Shown: positions 6,967 through 14,872, numbered from the stretch's first letter. The stretch is DNA of 16,826 nucleotides from CAYRLZ01 sp964425275 (GCA_964425275.1 CAYRLZ010000083.1:1-16826); one strand, 5' to 3'. Notes: a model not told the origin generated them from the sequence alone. Numbers and translations: made by a program.

Positions 6967-6985
6967 GGGTTGAAACCAACCCTTG
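6964..6985. promoter_or_regulatory. operator-like palindrome between parA and ftsY
   Basis: CAAGGGTTG (6964-6972) and CAACCCTTG (6977-6985) form a perfect 9-bp inverted repeat around AAAC. The outward end of each arm supplies the TTG of one of the two divergent -35 boxes (TTGACA for parA, TTGCCT for ftsY). This position fits a dimeric regulator controlling both promoters. A simple hairpin is the alternative reading. Confidence 0.55.
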
Positions 6986-7016
6986 CCTTTTTCTGATTTT
7001 TTGGTAAGATGGAGAT
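6983..7016 (+). promoter_or_regulatory. ftsY promoter, predicted short or no leader
   Basis: TTGCCT (6983-6988), 16 bases, TAAGAT (7005-7010), then 6 bases to the GTG at 7017. GGAG at 7011-7014 lies 5 bases before the ATG at 7020, so a very short leader with a Shine-Dalgarno is also possible; that would place the transcription start inside or near the GGAG. Confidence 0.45.
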
Positions 7017-7871
7017 GTGATGCTACTGGCGAAATTAAAGGCCGGATTAAAGAAGACCAAAGAACTTTTTAAAAATATCTTTCGGGAGGAAGACCTTTCC
7101 CAGTGGGAGGAAATTCTTTTGTCAGCCGATTGCGGGGTGAGGGTTACCAAAAATCTTCTGGCCAAGATCGAAAGAGAACCCGGGAACCGAAAGGAGATAC
7201 TGAAAAGAGAGATTGTGAAAATCTTAAAAGAAGGCACAAAAGAGAAAAGTTGTCCTTTACCGCCTTATGTAATTATGGTTGTTGGGGTGAATGGCTCCGG
7301 TAAGACGACAACAGTCGGCAAGTTGGCTTATCACTTCCGAGAGAAAGGGAAGAAGGTGGTGATTGCGGCGAGCGACACCTACCGTGATGCGGCTACTCAG
7401 CAACTGGCAATTTGGGCCAGGAAGGCTGGAGTAGAAATTGTCCCTTCGGAGAAGGGGCAGGATGCCGCGGCGATTGCCTTTGATACTATTAGTAAGGCAA
7501 AGAGCAAAGGAATTGATATTGTCTTAATTGATACCGCTGGCCGCCTTCATACGAGAAAGGACTTAATGGCCGAGGTAAAAAAGATAAAACGGGTTGTGGC
7601 AAAGGTGAAAGAAAATGGACCGGATGATATCTTCTTAGTTTTGGATGCGACAGTTGGTCAGAATGGCATTGTTCAGGCAAAGGTCTTCTCAGAAGAATTG
7701 GGTCTTACTGGAATAATTATAACAAAATTAGACGGAACCGCCAAAGGGGGAATTGTTTTGGCCTGTGCCCAGGAACTATCCCTACCAATAAGATTTGTTG
7801 GTTTGGGGGAGGGGATTGAAGATTTGGTCCCCTTCTCTCCGGAGGAATTTGCTGAGGCGATTTTAGAGTAA
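7017..7871 (+). CDS. ftsY: signal recognition particle receptor FtsY
   Basis: 284-residue SRP GTPase that docks ribosome-SRP complexes at the inner membrane. It is almost only the NG domain: an N helical bundle (about 1-80), then G motifs GVNGSGKTTT (90-99), DTYRDAATQQL (120-130), DTAGR (172-176), TKLDG (236-240), and the FtsY closing loop GLGEGIEDLVPF (262-273). The last motif and the lack of an M domain separate it from Ffh. The long acidic A domain of the E. coli protein is missing, as in many bacteria; a basic amphipathic start (LLAKLKAGLKKTKELFKNIF) can serve as membrane anchor. Tyr replaces the usual Phe in DTFR. The start is GTG 7017 or ATG 7020. The stop is only 4 bases from the convergent HEAT-repeat gene. 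Confidence 0.95.
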   Translation: MMLLAKLKAGLKKTKELFKNIFREEDLSQWEEILLSADCGVRVTKNLLAKIEREPGNRKEILKREIVKILKEGTKEKSCPLPPYVIMVVGVNGSGKTTTVGKLAYHFREKGKKVVIAASDTYRDAATQQLAIWARKAGVEIVPSEKGQDAAAIAFDTISKAKSKGIDIVLIDTAGRLHTRKDLMAEVKKIKRVVAKVKENGPDDIFLVLDATVGQNGIVQAKVFSEELGLTGIIITKLDGTAKGGIVLACAQELSLPIRFVGLGEGIEDLVPFSPEEFAEAILE

Positions 7872-7875
7872 ATGG

Positions 7876-9534
7876 TCAAAGGCGCTTCTTTTGGCGCGAG
7901 GCGATAAGTTCCTTAAATTTTTTTATCGCCTGGCGTGCTACTTCTTTCACGGTATCATCTTCCCGGCTGAATGGCCAGGGCTGGGCAATCTTCTCTAAAA
8001 GAGGCAGGATTTCAATCGCTTTCAGTCGGGCAAGGGCACGAATTGCCTCAACCCGCATCTCAATATTTTTATCGTTCATCACCTCAATTATTGCCGGTTT
8101 GGCTCGCTCTCCCTCAATTTCGGTTAGCGTCTTTAATGCCTCAATCCGAACCGAGAATTCCTCATCTTTCAATAAGGCAGTAAGTTCTCCAATCCCCGGA
8201 GGAGCCCGGAGGCGTCTTAATGCCTCGCAAGCCTTGGTCCGCACCAAATAAAAGGTATCTTTAAGGGCAATAATGACCTGGGGGATAATTTTTTCCCCAC
8301 CAATCTTACCCAAGGCTTCACAGGCCTTAACCCGCACCCAGGGGTTTTCATCCGACAGTCTTTTAATTAAGGCATCGGTCGCCTGCTCGGTTCCAATATT
8401 CCCTAAGATTTCGCAAATCTTCATTCGCACCTGCGGATCTTGATTGGTGAGTTCTTCCATTAAAAAAGGGACAACGTATTCACCCATCTTATCCAAACTA
8501 ACCTTTGCTCCATCAGAAACTACCGGGTCAGGATGAGAGAGGAGAGAGACTAAATTCTTTACTACCTTCTCTTTTTTCATTTGGGATAAGGCATTTATCG
8601 CTGAGATGCGCAATTCCCGTCCTTCCGCGCAGAGCAATTGGAGGAGGTATTCTGCGGTTTTTGGACTACCAATCTTTCCTAAGATGAAGCAGACAATTGT
8701 TTTCAGTTTCGCATCCTCACTGGCTAAGAGCCCAAGAAGGGCAGAAACTGCGGCCTCTCCTTCCTTTATAAGAGTCTCAATCGTCTTCATCTGTTCCTTG
8801 ATGTCCGGACTCAAAAGTGCCTTTTGGTAGGGGGTAATTGAAACCTCACCAATTGCTTTTAAGGCGTCAATTGCGGTATCGCTCACAATATCTACAGGGT
8901 CGTTGAGGGTAAGTTCACTCAACTTCGCTACCGCTTCTCTTGCTTGCAATTTCCCCAGACTTTCACAGGCACTTCGCCTCACCCAATAGTTGACATCATT
9001 TAACCGTTCAATAAGAGCGTCAACTAATTCCTTTCGGCTCACTTCGTCAGCGGTTAACCCCAATTCCCCTAAAACCAAAGCGGCCAAGGAGCGAACCCAG
9101 AAGTTAATGTCCGTTAAGAGAAGAAGGATATGAGGGATTGCCTTTTTACTCTTCATCTTACCCAGGTTTTCCCCGGCCTGGGCCTTGACTACCGGATCCG
9201 GGTCCTTAAGGCAATGGATTAAGACTTCTTCAATTTTACAGCGCAAAGAGGGGTTGTCTTCGGCAATTTTCACGAGGATTAAAAGGATATTCCGCCGAAC
9301 ATTTCGGTCCGAAGTCTTTAAAGCGGAGGTAAGTGAATTTATTGCTTTTTCACCGAGAGATACCAAGGCGGCACTTGCCGCAGTTGTCACCCGGGTATCC
9401 CCATCGTAAAGGGCCGTGACCAGAACCGAAGCCGATTCTGATGATTGACCACTTTTTAACTCTTCAATCGCCTTTAATTTCTCAGGGTAGGGTTTGTGGC
9501 GCAGGATATCAACCAGTTCACCAATTCGGCGCAT
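7876..9534 (-). CDS. all-HEAT-repeat scaffold protein
   Basis: 552-residue protein made almost wholly of about 17 HEAT repeats of roughly 31 residues. The typical unit is L-I-x-x-L-x-D-x-x-x-x-V-R-x-x-A-x-x-A-L-G-x-I, clearest in the second half (for example VRVKACEALGKIG and VRTKACEALRRL). No signal peptide, membrane segment or catalytic domain is seen, so a cytoplasmic protein-binding superhelix is inferred. The PBS-lyase-type HEAT family includes bilin lyases, but nothing here supports that activity. The ATG at 9534 is preferred over an in-frame TTG at 9540 because TTG would fall at the -10 box. It is transcribed from its own promoter directly after chrA. The partner is unknown. Confidence 0.85.
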   Translation of the reverse strand: MRRIGELVDILRHKPYPEKLKAIEELKSGQSSESASVLVTALYDGDTRVTTAASAALVSLGEKAINSLTSALKTSDRNVRRNILLILVKIAEDNPSLRCKIEEVLIHCLKDPDPVVKAQAGENLGKMKSKKAIPHILLLLTDINFWVRSLAALVLGELGLTADEVSRKELVDALIERLNDVNYWVRRSACESLGKLQAREAVAKLSELTLNDPVDIVSDTAIDALKAIGEVSITPYQKALLSPDIKEQMKTIETLIKEGEAAVSALLGLLASEDAKLKTIVCFILGKIGSPKTAEYLLQLLCAEGRELRISAINALSQMKKEKVVKNLVSLLSHPDPVVSDGAKVSLDKMGEYVVPFLMEELTNQDPQVRMKICEILGNIGTEQATDALIKRLSDENPWVRVKACEALGKIGGEKIIPQVIIALKDTFYLVRTKACEALRRLRAPPGIGELTALLKDEEFSVRIEALKTLTEIEGERAKPAIIEVMNDKNIEMRVEAIRALARLKAIEILPLLEKIAQPWPFSREDDTVKEVARQAIKKFKELIASRQKKRL

Positions 9535-9568
9535 AGTCAATAATAGAAAATCAAATCGGAGATGTCAA
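9535..9568 (-). promoter_or_regulatory. promoter of the HEAT-repeat gene, predicted leaderless
   Basis: On the minus strand TTGACA (9568-9563), a 17-base spacer and TATTAT (9545-9540) are followed after 5 bases by the ATG at 9534. TTGACA starts on the base right after the chrA stop codon TAG (9571-9569). There is no Shine-Dalgarno sequence. Confidence 0.7.
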
Positions 9569-10669
9569 CTATCCCAGAATAATCCCCAAAACCCCAAGAC
9601 CGAGAATAATGAAGACCGGTTCTATCTGCCAAAGGGAAATAAAGGCAATCACCGCAACAATTATTGACCTTATATCAACAATACTTGCCCGGCCTAACGA
9701 GAAAGCGGCAAATAATATTACCCCAACAATCCCCGGCTTCACCCCACTTAAAAAGGATTTCACATAAAAGTTCTCTTTTACTCTTTCATAAACCTTGATT
9801 AAGAAGAAAAGCATTAGAAAAGATGGCAGAAATACTGAAATGGTGGCCACGAAACTTCCTAAGATACCCCCAACCCCGTAGCCAACAAAGGTAGCCAGAA
9901 TCGCTACCGGACCCGGGGTAATTTGGCTTATCGCCACGCCATCAATAAATGCCTTGGAAGTTAACCAGCCGCGTCCGGTGACAACCTCCCTTTCAATAAA
10001 AGGAATTGCCGCAAACCCGCCGCCAAAGATTAAAGCCCCAATTTTTAAGAATACATAACACAGTTCTAATAATAAAATGGGCGAAAAGGCAAATAATTGT
10101 CTTGGCGATTTGGTAATACCTTGCCGGACGATACCCAAAAATCCTAAAAGTCCAATCACTAAAAACAACTCCAATTGGAAATAGAGGCCGAAAAAGGCAA
10201 GTAGGCAAAAGATATAAGAGAGGAAATCCTTAAAATAATCCCTCCCCATCCGAACCGCAGAATATAAAAGAAGAGCGGGAATCGCCGGTGATAGGAAAGA
10301 GAAGGCATTATCTAAAAGGGCAACCCTTTGGTATTGGAAATAGAGGAAACTTAAAAGAAGGGTAACAGAATAAGAGGGGATAAGGAAAGAGATTACCGAG
10401 AGTATCATCCCTTTTAGGCGAAAGAGTTTATAGCCGATAAATTCTACATAATTGGGGACAAAAGGTCCGGGAAGAATCTGGCCCATCGCCACCGCCGTGG
10501 TTAAATCGTCGTCACTAATCCAACCTTTCCTCTTTACCAGATGCTCCCTTAATAAAGCGAGCATCGCCATCCCGCCACCAAAACCAATTGCCCCAATCTT
10601 TAAAAAAGTGAAAAGCAATGAGTTTAGAGAGAGAGTTTTATCGATTTTTGGCTCACTTGGGTTTATCAT
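9569..10669 (-). CDS. chrA: chromate transporter, two-domain type
   Basis: 366-residue membrane protein of the CHR family, which exports chromate or related oxyanions. Two homologous halves are visible. Each starts with KIGA-x-x-FGGG (about 24-33 and 209-218) and continues with G-W and Q-I-x-PGP (64-69 and 249-254), so this is the long bidomain form in one polypeptide. About ten hydrophobic segments are present. The ATG at 10669 follows AAAGG at a spacing of 9 bases and a short leader. Its stop codon touches the promoter of the next gene, and no regulator or reductase is adjacent. Chromate specificity is a family-level inference; many CHR proteins have unproven substrates. Confidence 0.9.
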   Translation of the reverse strand: MINPSEPKIDKTLSLNSLLFTFLKIGAIGFGGGMAMLALLREHLVKRKGWISDDDLTTAVAMGQILPGPFVPNYVEFIGYKLFRLKGMILSVISFLIPSYSVTLLLSFLYFQYQRVALLDNAFSFLSPAIPALLLYSAVRMGRDYFKDFLSYIFCLLAFFGLYFQLELFLVIGLLGFLGIVRQGITKSPRQLFAFSPILLLELCYVFLKIGALIFGGGFAAIPFIEREVVTGRGWLTSKAFIDGVAISQITPGPVAILATFVGYGVGGILGSFVATISVFLPSFLMLFFLIKVYERVKENFYVKSFLSGVKPGIVGVILFAAFSLGRASIVDIRSIIVAVIAFISLWQIEPVFIILGLGVLGIILG

Positions 10670-10712
10670 TATTTATCGCCTTTAATATTGTAAGGAGAAG
10701 ATTAAAAGTCAA
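10670..10712 (-). promoter_or_regulatory. chrA promoter with short leader
   Basis: TTGACT (10712-10707), 17 bases, AATATT (10689-10684) on the minus strand, then 14 bases to the ATG. AAAGG (10683-10679) gives a weak Shine-Dalgarno, so a leader of about 8 bases is predicted. Confidence 0.5.
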
Positions 10713-10739
10713 CCTTAATCCATTTCCCGGTGTGAATTT

Positions 10740-11234
10740 TTAATCTCCTAAATATATAAATTTTCTCATAAAAATTTCTTCTTTTCCGCCCTCCCGAAGT
10801 TTAACTAATAAGAAATAGAGACCAAATGGTAACCTATTCATATCTAAAAATATTGAACTTTTGCCCGAATGGACTATTCCGTAACACTTGTTTTTTATCA
10901 TCCTTCCATTCGAGTCAAAAAGGGAAAGAGTTAAGAATTTTTCTTCCGTTAGAAAAAGAGATACCTTAACTTCCCCTCTTCTACCGAGGACCGAAAGAGT
11001 AGAAAAAAATTTCCCCTGCTCTTCTTTGATACCAGCCGATAAATTCTGGTAGATTTGTATCCCGGCAGCTCCGGTAGTCACAAAGATATAAGGAGGATAG
11101 ACCGCCACCCCTTGGGCAATATTGATAACTCCGTAATATCCAACTTCAAACGGATTGGATGGATTAGAGATATCAATAATCCTTAAACCATCCCACCAGG
11201 TGGCGATATAGCAAAACCCACTGTTCACTGCCAC
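10740..11234 (-). CDS. C-terminal part of the LVIVD-repeat protein, shifted frame
   Basis: This 164-codon frame continues the LVIVD propeller encoded at 11225-13036. It opens with a further repeat (VAVNSGFCYIATWWDGLRII, then DISNPSNPFEVGYYG) and one more strand set. It then ends in an ~85-residue domain (VSLFLTEEKFLTLSLFDSNG, then LPFGLYFLLVK, then IFMRKFIYL) that resembles type IX-like C-terminal sorting domains. The nominal GTG start at 11234 has no ribosome-binding site and lies inside a repeat, so it is not an independent gene. One extra G in the GGGG run at 11239-11236 would join both parts into a 765-residue protein. Confidence 0.8.
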   Translation of the reverse strand: MAVNSGFCYIATWWDGLRIIDISNPSNPFEVGYYGVINIAQGVAVYPPYIFVTTGAAGIQIYQNLSAGIKEEQGKFFSTLSVLGRRGEVKVSLFLTEEKFLTLSLFDSNGRMIKNKCYGIVHSGKSSIFLDMNRLPFGLYFLLVKLREGGKEEIFMRKFIYLGD

Positions 11235-13036
11235 GCCCCAACATTCGGAATAGGAGAGAGAGAGGCAACAACATAAGGAGAGCGTGGGTCAGCGATATTA
11301 ACCACTTTTAAGCCTTCATACCGGTCCGCGACATAGGCAAAAGAATCTTTAATCGCTATGTCCACAGCACAAGGTGTTAAGAGATAGCCAACCTCATAAG
11401 GTCGGAAAGGGTCTTCAACATTTACTATCCTTAAGCCACTTTCCCAACATACCAGATAAGCATAAGGATGTTTAACCGCCAAAGTATAGGGTCGCCCACC
11501 CAGTTCATAGGAACTGACAAGTTGCGGGGCCCGGGGATTGGAGACATTTATAATTCTCAATCCAAAAGAACCGCAGGCTAAATAAGCGAAGGTATCAGCC
11601 ACAGCCACACCACTGCCAAAAATCTGGGGAAGTGCGCCAACCGAACAAGGACGGGCTGGGTCTCGCACATCCAGTATGATAAATGGAATGGCCGATAGAT
11701 AGGCATAACCATCCTTTACTGCGACATCAAATATCGTTATCTTGGTTGGTAATCTTTCGGGATAATAACTAACCTCATAAGGTTCCTCTAAGTTAGCGAG
11801 ACAAATAACTCTTAAACCACCTTCCTCAGTTACCAGATAGGCAAAATTATTGGCAACAATTACATCCCATGCCCAATCAGGTGTCGGCACGCACCCAACC
11901 TCTCTTGGACTTCGGGGATTACTCAAATCAATGATTAAAACCGGGCCGAAAAAATTACTGCTCAGATAGGCATAAGAAGAGAAGAGGGCGACTTCATAAG
12001 CAAAAGGGCGCGAAAAAAGTCCAATTAGCGAGGGACGGGATGGGTCAGAGATATCCAGAATCCTTAAGCCAGAATTTTCGTCCGCGATATAGGCGAACTT
12101 TGGCTTAACCTCTAAATCAATCGCATTGCAATTAGAGATATCAAGGAAGCCTAACTGACGGGGATTAGATGGGTCACTGATGTTAAGAATCCTAAATTGG
12201 GAACCAGCGGCAATATAGGCGAGTGTCTCAGAAACGACCACTCCTCCGGCCGGGGCAGGGAATTTTGCCACTTCAAAAGGAATACGAGGATTGGCGAGGT
12301 TAACGATTCGGAGTCCGGAATCGCTCGCCCCCAAATAACCGAGAGAATCCTTTAATACTAAACTGTAAATTCCACCTATCGGTAAGGAGGCGATTTGAAC
12401 CGGACGCGCGATGTCCGAGATATCAATAACCCGCAGTGCGTTTGATGTCCCTAAGAAGACATAAGGAAATTGCGCTACGACACCCCTCGGGCGACAGTCA
12501 TCAAAATAAAGGGAGCCTCTCTTTTGTGGGAGATGGGAATTGGAGATATCCCAGATTTCAAACTCACCACCCCAGCCCGCGGTAGCAATATAAAGATAGT
12601 TTCCATCGGAAAATAACCCTTGGACTATCCGCCGGGTGTGGATTTTTTCCGATAACTTTTCCGGGTGGAGGGGATTAGCAAAAGAGTAGATATAAACGCC
12701 ACCTCCCGAACCGATGTAGAATAGCCTTCGTAAGGTATCAATAGTAGAAGTGAGGCAAGAACTAAAAGGCCAGTTTCCAATAAACCGGCAGTTAAGAGAA
12801 TCAAAGGATTTAGAAATAGGATAAGAGGTTTTGGGTAAACCGGGCATCAATTTTTTGATGGTTTCGGTATTCACTTTCCGGCCGGCGTCCGCATCTCCGT
12901 CTTGGTAGTTGGTGTGGGGTAAAAGCAACTTCTCCCGGTAAGTCGGAAAAGAAGAGGTATCTTTTCCTAATAGACGGAGAGAAAGATTTTGACCGTTAAT
13001 AATAAGAAAGAAAAAGGTAAGATGAACCAATTTCAT
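11225..13036 (-). CDS. secreted LVIVD-repeat beta-propeller protein, frameshifted
   Basis: 603 codons beginning with a short signal peptide (MKLVHLTFFFLIINGQ), followed by about 12 LVIVD-type repeats with cores such as LRVIDISDIARP, LRILDISDPSRP, LRIINVSNPRAP and LKVVNIADPRSP. Each is preceded by a V-A-Y-L-A strand. Such repeats build beta-propellers in exported proteins of unknown role. The frame stops at 11225 inside the next repeat; homology continues in the -1 frame at 10740-11234, which also carries the C-terminal sorting-like domain. The break is either a sequence or assembly error, a real mutation, or a slip at TTGGGGC. No Shine-Dalgarno sequence at good spacing and no clear -35 are seen upstream; TATAAA lies 8 bases before the ATG. 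Confidence 0.85.
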   Translation of the reverse strand: MKLVHLTFFFLIINGQNLSLRLLGKDTSSFPTYREKLLLPHTNYQDGDADAGRKVNTETIKKLMPGLPKTSYPISKSFDSLNCRFIGNWPFSSCLTSTIDTLRRLFYIGSGGGVYIYSFANPLHPEKLSEKIHTRRIVQGLFSDGNYLYIATAGWGGEFEIWDISNSHLPQKRGSLYFDDCRPRGVVAQFPYVFLGTSNALRVIDISDIARPVQIASLPIGGIYSLVLKDSLGYLGASDSGLRIVNLANPRIPFEVAKFPAPAGGVVVSETLAYIAAGSQFRILNISDPSNPRQLGFLDISNCNAIDLEVKPKFAYIADENSGLRILDISDPSRPSLIGLFSRPFAYEVALFSSYAYLSSNFFGPVLIIDLSNPRSPREVGCVPTPDWAWDVIVANNFAYLVTEEGGLRVICLANLEEPYEVSYYPERLPTKITIFDVAVKDGYAYLSAIPFIILDVRDPARPCSVGALPQIFGSGVAVADTFAYLACGSFGLRIINVSNPRAPQLVSSYELGGRPYTLAVKHPYAYLVCWESGLRIVNVEDPFRPYEVGYLLTPCAVDIAIKDSFAYVADRYEGLKVVNIADPRSPYVVASLSPIPNVGAWQ

Positions 13037-13061
13037 TCCTAGTTTTTATATCCTTTCGGCA

Positions 13062-13310
13062 TTACCACCATCCCGAACGGACCGAAGTAACAGTTGAGTC
13101 TATACGCCCGTTAATTCGCTCCACATAATGCTTGGCCTCTTGATACCATTGAAATACAAATTGGTGAAAATAGGCGGCATATTCTGATACTTTCTTTATC
13201 GGATCGGCACCAAATCCTTCGGTGAAGGACCCGGCATGAATTGCTTTTACACAGTAAGGAACATACCTCAATCCATCTCCCATCTTCTCTAGCTTCGTCT
13301 TCTGATTCAC
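13062..13310 (-). CDS. small hypothetical protein or gene fragment
   Basis: 82-codon frame (GTG at 13310; ATG at 13283 as an alternative) ending 25 bases before the LVIVD gene. The C-terminal 60 residues look protein-like: an aromatic helix (KKVSEYAAYFHQFVFQWYQE) and an end in SVRSGWW. I recognise no family. A stop codon lies directly upstream in frame and there is no ribosome-binding site at the GTG. In another frame, an ATG at 13329 preceded by GAAGAAGGG encodes MGFPLLSESEDEAREDG. Loss of one base near 13272 would join it to this frame. It is therefore probably the rear part of a broken small gene. Confidence 0.4.
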   Translation of the reverse strand: MNQKTKLEKMGDGLRYVPYCVKAIHAGSFTEGFGADPIKKVSEYAAYFHQFVFQWYQEAKHYVERINGRIDSTVTSVRSGWW

Positions 13311-13341
13311 TTAGTAATGGGAAACCCATTTTGACCCTTCT

Positions 13342-13527
13342 TCATATTTGAATCGTAGCCGAAAATTTCTGCCGGTCAATAGCAATTGCATAATCTTTCA
13401 TCGGCAAGCCACTAACACCCCTTCTCTAAAATTCTCGTCATTCCTAACCTCCGTAACCCGTGGATAAATCATTCCAATTCCTCTCCATAATCCATAAAGA
13501 GACGTCTCATACAACCTTCCTTCTTCA
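13342..13527 (-). pseudogene. broken small gene between endonuclease V and the LVIVD gene
   Basis: Directly after endonuclease V, a frame encodes LYETSLYGLWRGIGMIYP followed by RVTEVRNDENFREG and then reaches a stop at 13400-13398. One extra G in the GGGG run at 13421-13418 shifts reading into GVSGLPMKDYAIAIDRQKFS, which ends at a TGA at 13344-13342. The two halves read as one plausible small protein, and no clear start with ribosome-binding site fits (a TTG at 13514 follows GGAAGG without spacing). The family is not recognised. It could equally be chance frames in a non-coding spacer. Confidence 0.35.
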
Positions 13528-14214
13528 CTACCTTCTGCTTCCGATTCTCGGCTTACTTTCCCTCAGGGATTTTGAAATTATGTGGGCGTATCTTAATGGT
13601 TCCGGTAGCCGGTAATTTGTCGCAGTCTTCAGGACAATCTCCTTTGCCGTAGCAAAATCAATCCCCTGCCCAGGTGAAACAAATAAAGGGGCGACATTAT
13701 CTTGGGTTCTTAATACATAACCAACCATCTCTCCGTTATAAATTAAAGGCGAGCAAGAACCACGCCGCTTGCCCGGCATCTTAAATTCTCCAACCAATCG
13801 ACTCTTGGCACAACCAATCGTCGGCTTATTTAGAAGAACTCCGATGTGGCAAGCAAGACCAAACCGCCGCGGATGGGAAATCCCCTGCCCATCAAAAAGA
13901 ATCACATCCGGTAAAATTTCTAACTTCTTATATGTTTTTAGATATGCCTTCTTCTCCCGATAAGAGAGAAATCCTGGGATATAGGGAAAGTCAATCTTTA
14001 CCCGTGTTGTCTTAACTTCTATGGGTCTCAAATCTCTCTTAGGTAACCTCTCCTTAAACTCCTCATAAAGAAAGACGACAAAGACACAGTAGATATATCT
14101 ATCATCAAAGGCACAATCCGCGGCACCAATCATTTCCAACCTTTGGAAATCATTGCTTATCTTTAACTTCTTCGTTAATTCCTCCTGCTCTTTTATTAAA
14201 GCGGTAAGGCGCAT
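13528..14214 (-). CDS. nfi: endonuclease V
   Basis: 228-residue repair endonuclease that nicks DNA near deoxyinosine and other deaminated bases. The three acidic metal ligands line up with E. coli D35, E89 and D110 at a constant offset of two: D33 (AADCAF), E87 (PYIPGFLSYRE) and D108 (FDGQGISHPRRFGLA). PYIPGFLS is the strand-separating wedge segment. The ending VLRTQDNVAPLFVSPGQGID is also typical. Length is normal. The ATG at 14214 follows the flavin reductase stop by 40 bases; there is no Shine-Dalgarno sequence, and TTTAAT (14226-14221) lies 6 bases before the ATG but lacks a good -35. It may be co-transcribed with the gene upstream. Confidence 0.95.
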   Translation of the reverse strand: MRLTALIKEQEELTKKLKISNDFQRLEMIGAADCAFDDRYIYCVFVVFLYEEFKERLPKRDLRPIEVKTTRVKIDFPYIPGFLSYREKKAYLKTYKKLEILPDVILFDGQGISHPRRFGLACHIGVLLNKPTIGCAKSRLVGEFKMPGKRRGSCSPLIYNGEMVGYVLRTQDNVAPLFVSPGQGIDFATAKEIVLKTATNYRLPEPLRYAHIISKSLRESKPRIGSRR

Positions 14215-14254
14215 TTAACAATTAAAAATCTAATATCTTTATAACTTCTGGGTA

Positions 14255-14791
14255 TCAGTCGTCTCGTATCTTTTTGGTGGTAGCAAAATTCTTTCCACCC
14301 AAGTGGAGAACCACCCTGGCCTTTTCTTGCCAATATCTCCGGTAAAGATAAGTATCCGCTGTGCAATGAATCACCTCACCGATAAATAAAAAGCACTCCG
14401 CCGCATCAATCTTCTCCTTCACCCGGCATTCAATATGTCCGATACATTCTTTTATAACTGGTGGTTTTACGAAACGCGCCTTTTCTTTGGTTAACTTTGC
14501 GGTTTTAAACTTATCAATCGCCCTACCTGATTTTCGACCGCAGGTCCAGATGGGATGAAGAAGTTTAACATCCGGCACATTTAAGACGAACTCTTTTGTC
14601 TCATTGATATTTTTTGCGGTTTGGCTCTCCTTACCAACAGCAATCCCAACGAGGAATGGTTCCATTGAGAGTGGTGTTGCCCAGGCTAAGGACATCACAT
14701 TCGCCTTCCCTTTCTTATCCACCGAGGTTAAGAGAAAGGTTAACTTTGGGTGTAATAACCGATACCCTTCTTTTTTAATCTCTTTTTTCAT
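14255..14791 (-). CDS. flavin reductase-like FMN-binding protein
   Basis: 178 residues with the flavin reductase-like fold: an N-terminal strand (RLLHPKLTFLLTSVD), the FMN-contacting segment NVMSLAWATPLSMEPFLVGI (about 31-50), the SQTAKNINETKEFVLNVPD helix-strand region, and GHIECRVKEKIDAAECFLFIGEV near the end. Members bind FMN or FAD and often serve as NAD(P)H:flavin oxidoreductases or split-barrel electron carriers; the substrate here is unknown. The ATG at 14791 is set by a promoter placing transcription at the start codon. It diverges from cysteine synthase across 81 bases and may be followed by endonuclease V in one transcript. Confidence 0.9.
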   Translation of the reverse strand: MKKEIKKEGYRLLHPKLTFLLTSVDKKGKANVMSLAWATPLSMEPFLVGIAVGKESQTAKNINETKEFVLNVPDVKLLHPIWTCGRKSGRAIDKFKTAKLTKEKARFVKPPVIKECIGHIECRVKEKIDAAECFLFIGEVIHCTADTYLYRRYWQEKARVVLHLGGKNFATTKKIRDD

Positions 14792-14825
14792 AGATTAAAT
14801 ATATTAGGAAAAAATGTTATGTCAA
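14792..14825 (-). promoter_or_regulatory. promoter of the flavin reductase-like gene, predicted leaderless
   Basis: TTGACA (14825-14820), 16 bases, TATATT (14803-14798), then 6 bases to the ATG at 14791, all on the minus strand. No Shine-Dalgarno sequence is present in the T-rich stretch before the ATG. Confidence 0.7.
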
Positions 14826-14837
14826 TGCAAATTACCC

Positions 14838-14872
14838 TTGACTAGATAAAATTTTTCTATTATTTTAGTGAG
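14838..14872 (+). promoter_or_regulatory. promoter of cysteine synthase, predicted leaderless
   Basis: TTGACT (14838-14843), 17 bases, TATTTT (14861-14866), then 6 bases to the ATG at 14873. It is back to back with the divergent promoter at 14792-14825, with 12 bases between the -35 boxes. Confidence 0.65.

Noticed and set aside
6964..7000. The parA-ftsY palindrome followed by T-rich DNA as an intrinsic terminator
   Set aside because: Both neighbouring genes start here and diverge, so no transcript would end at this point; a regulatory role is more likely.
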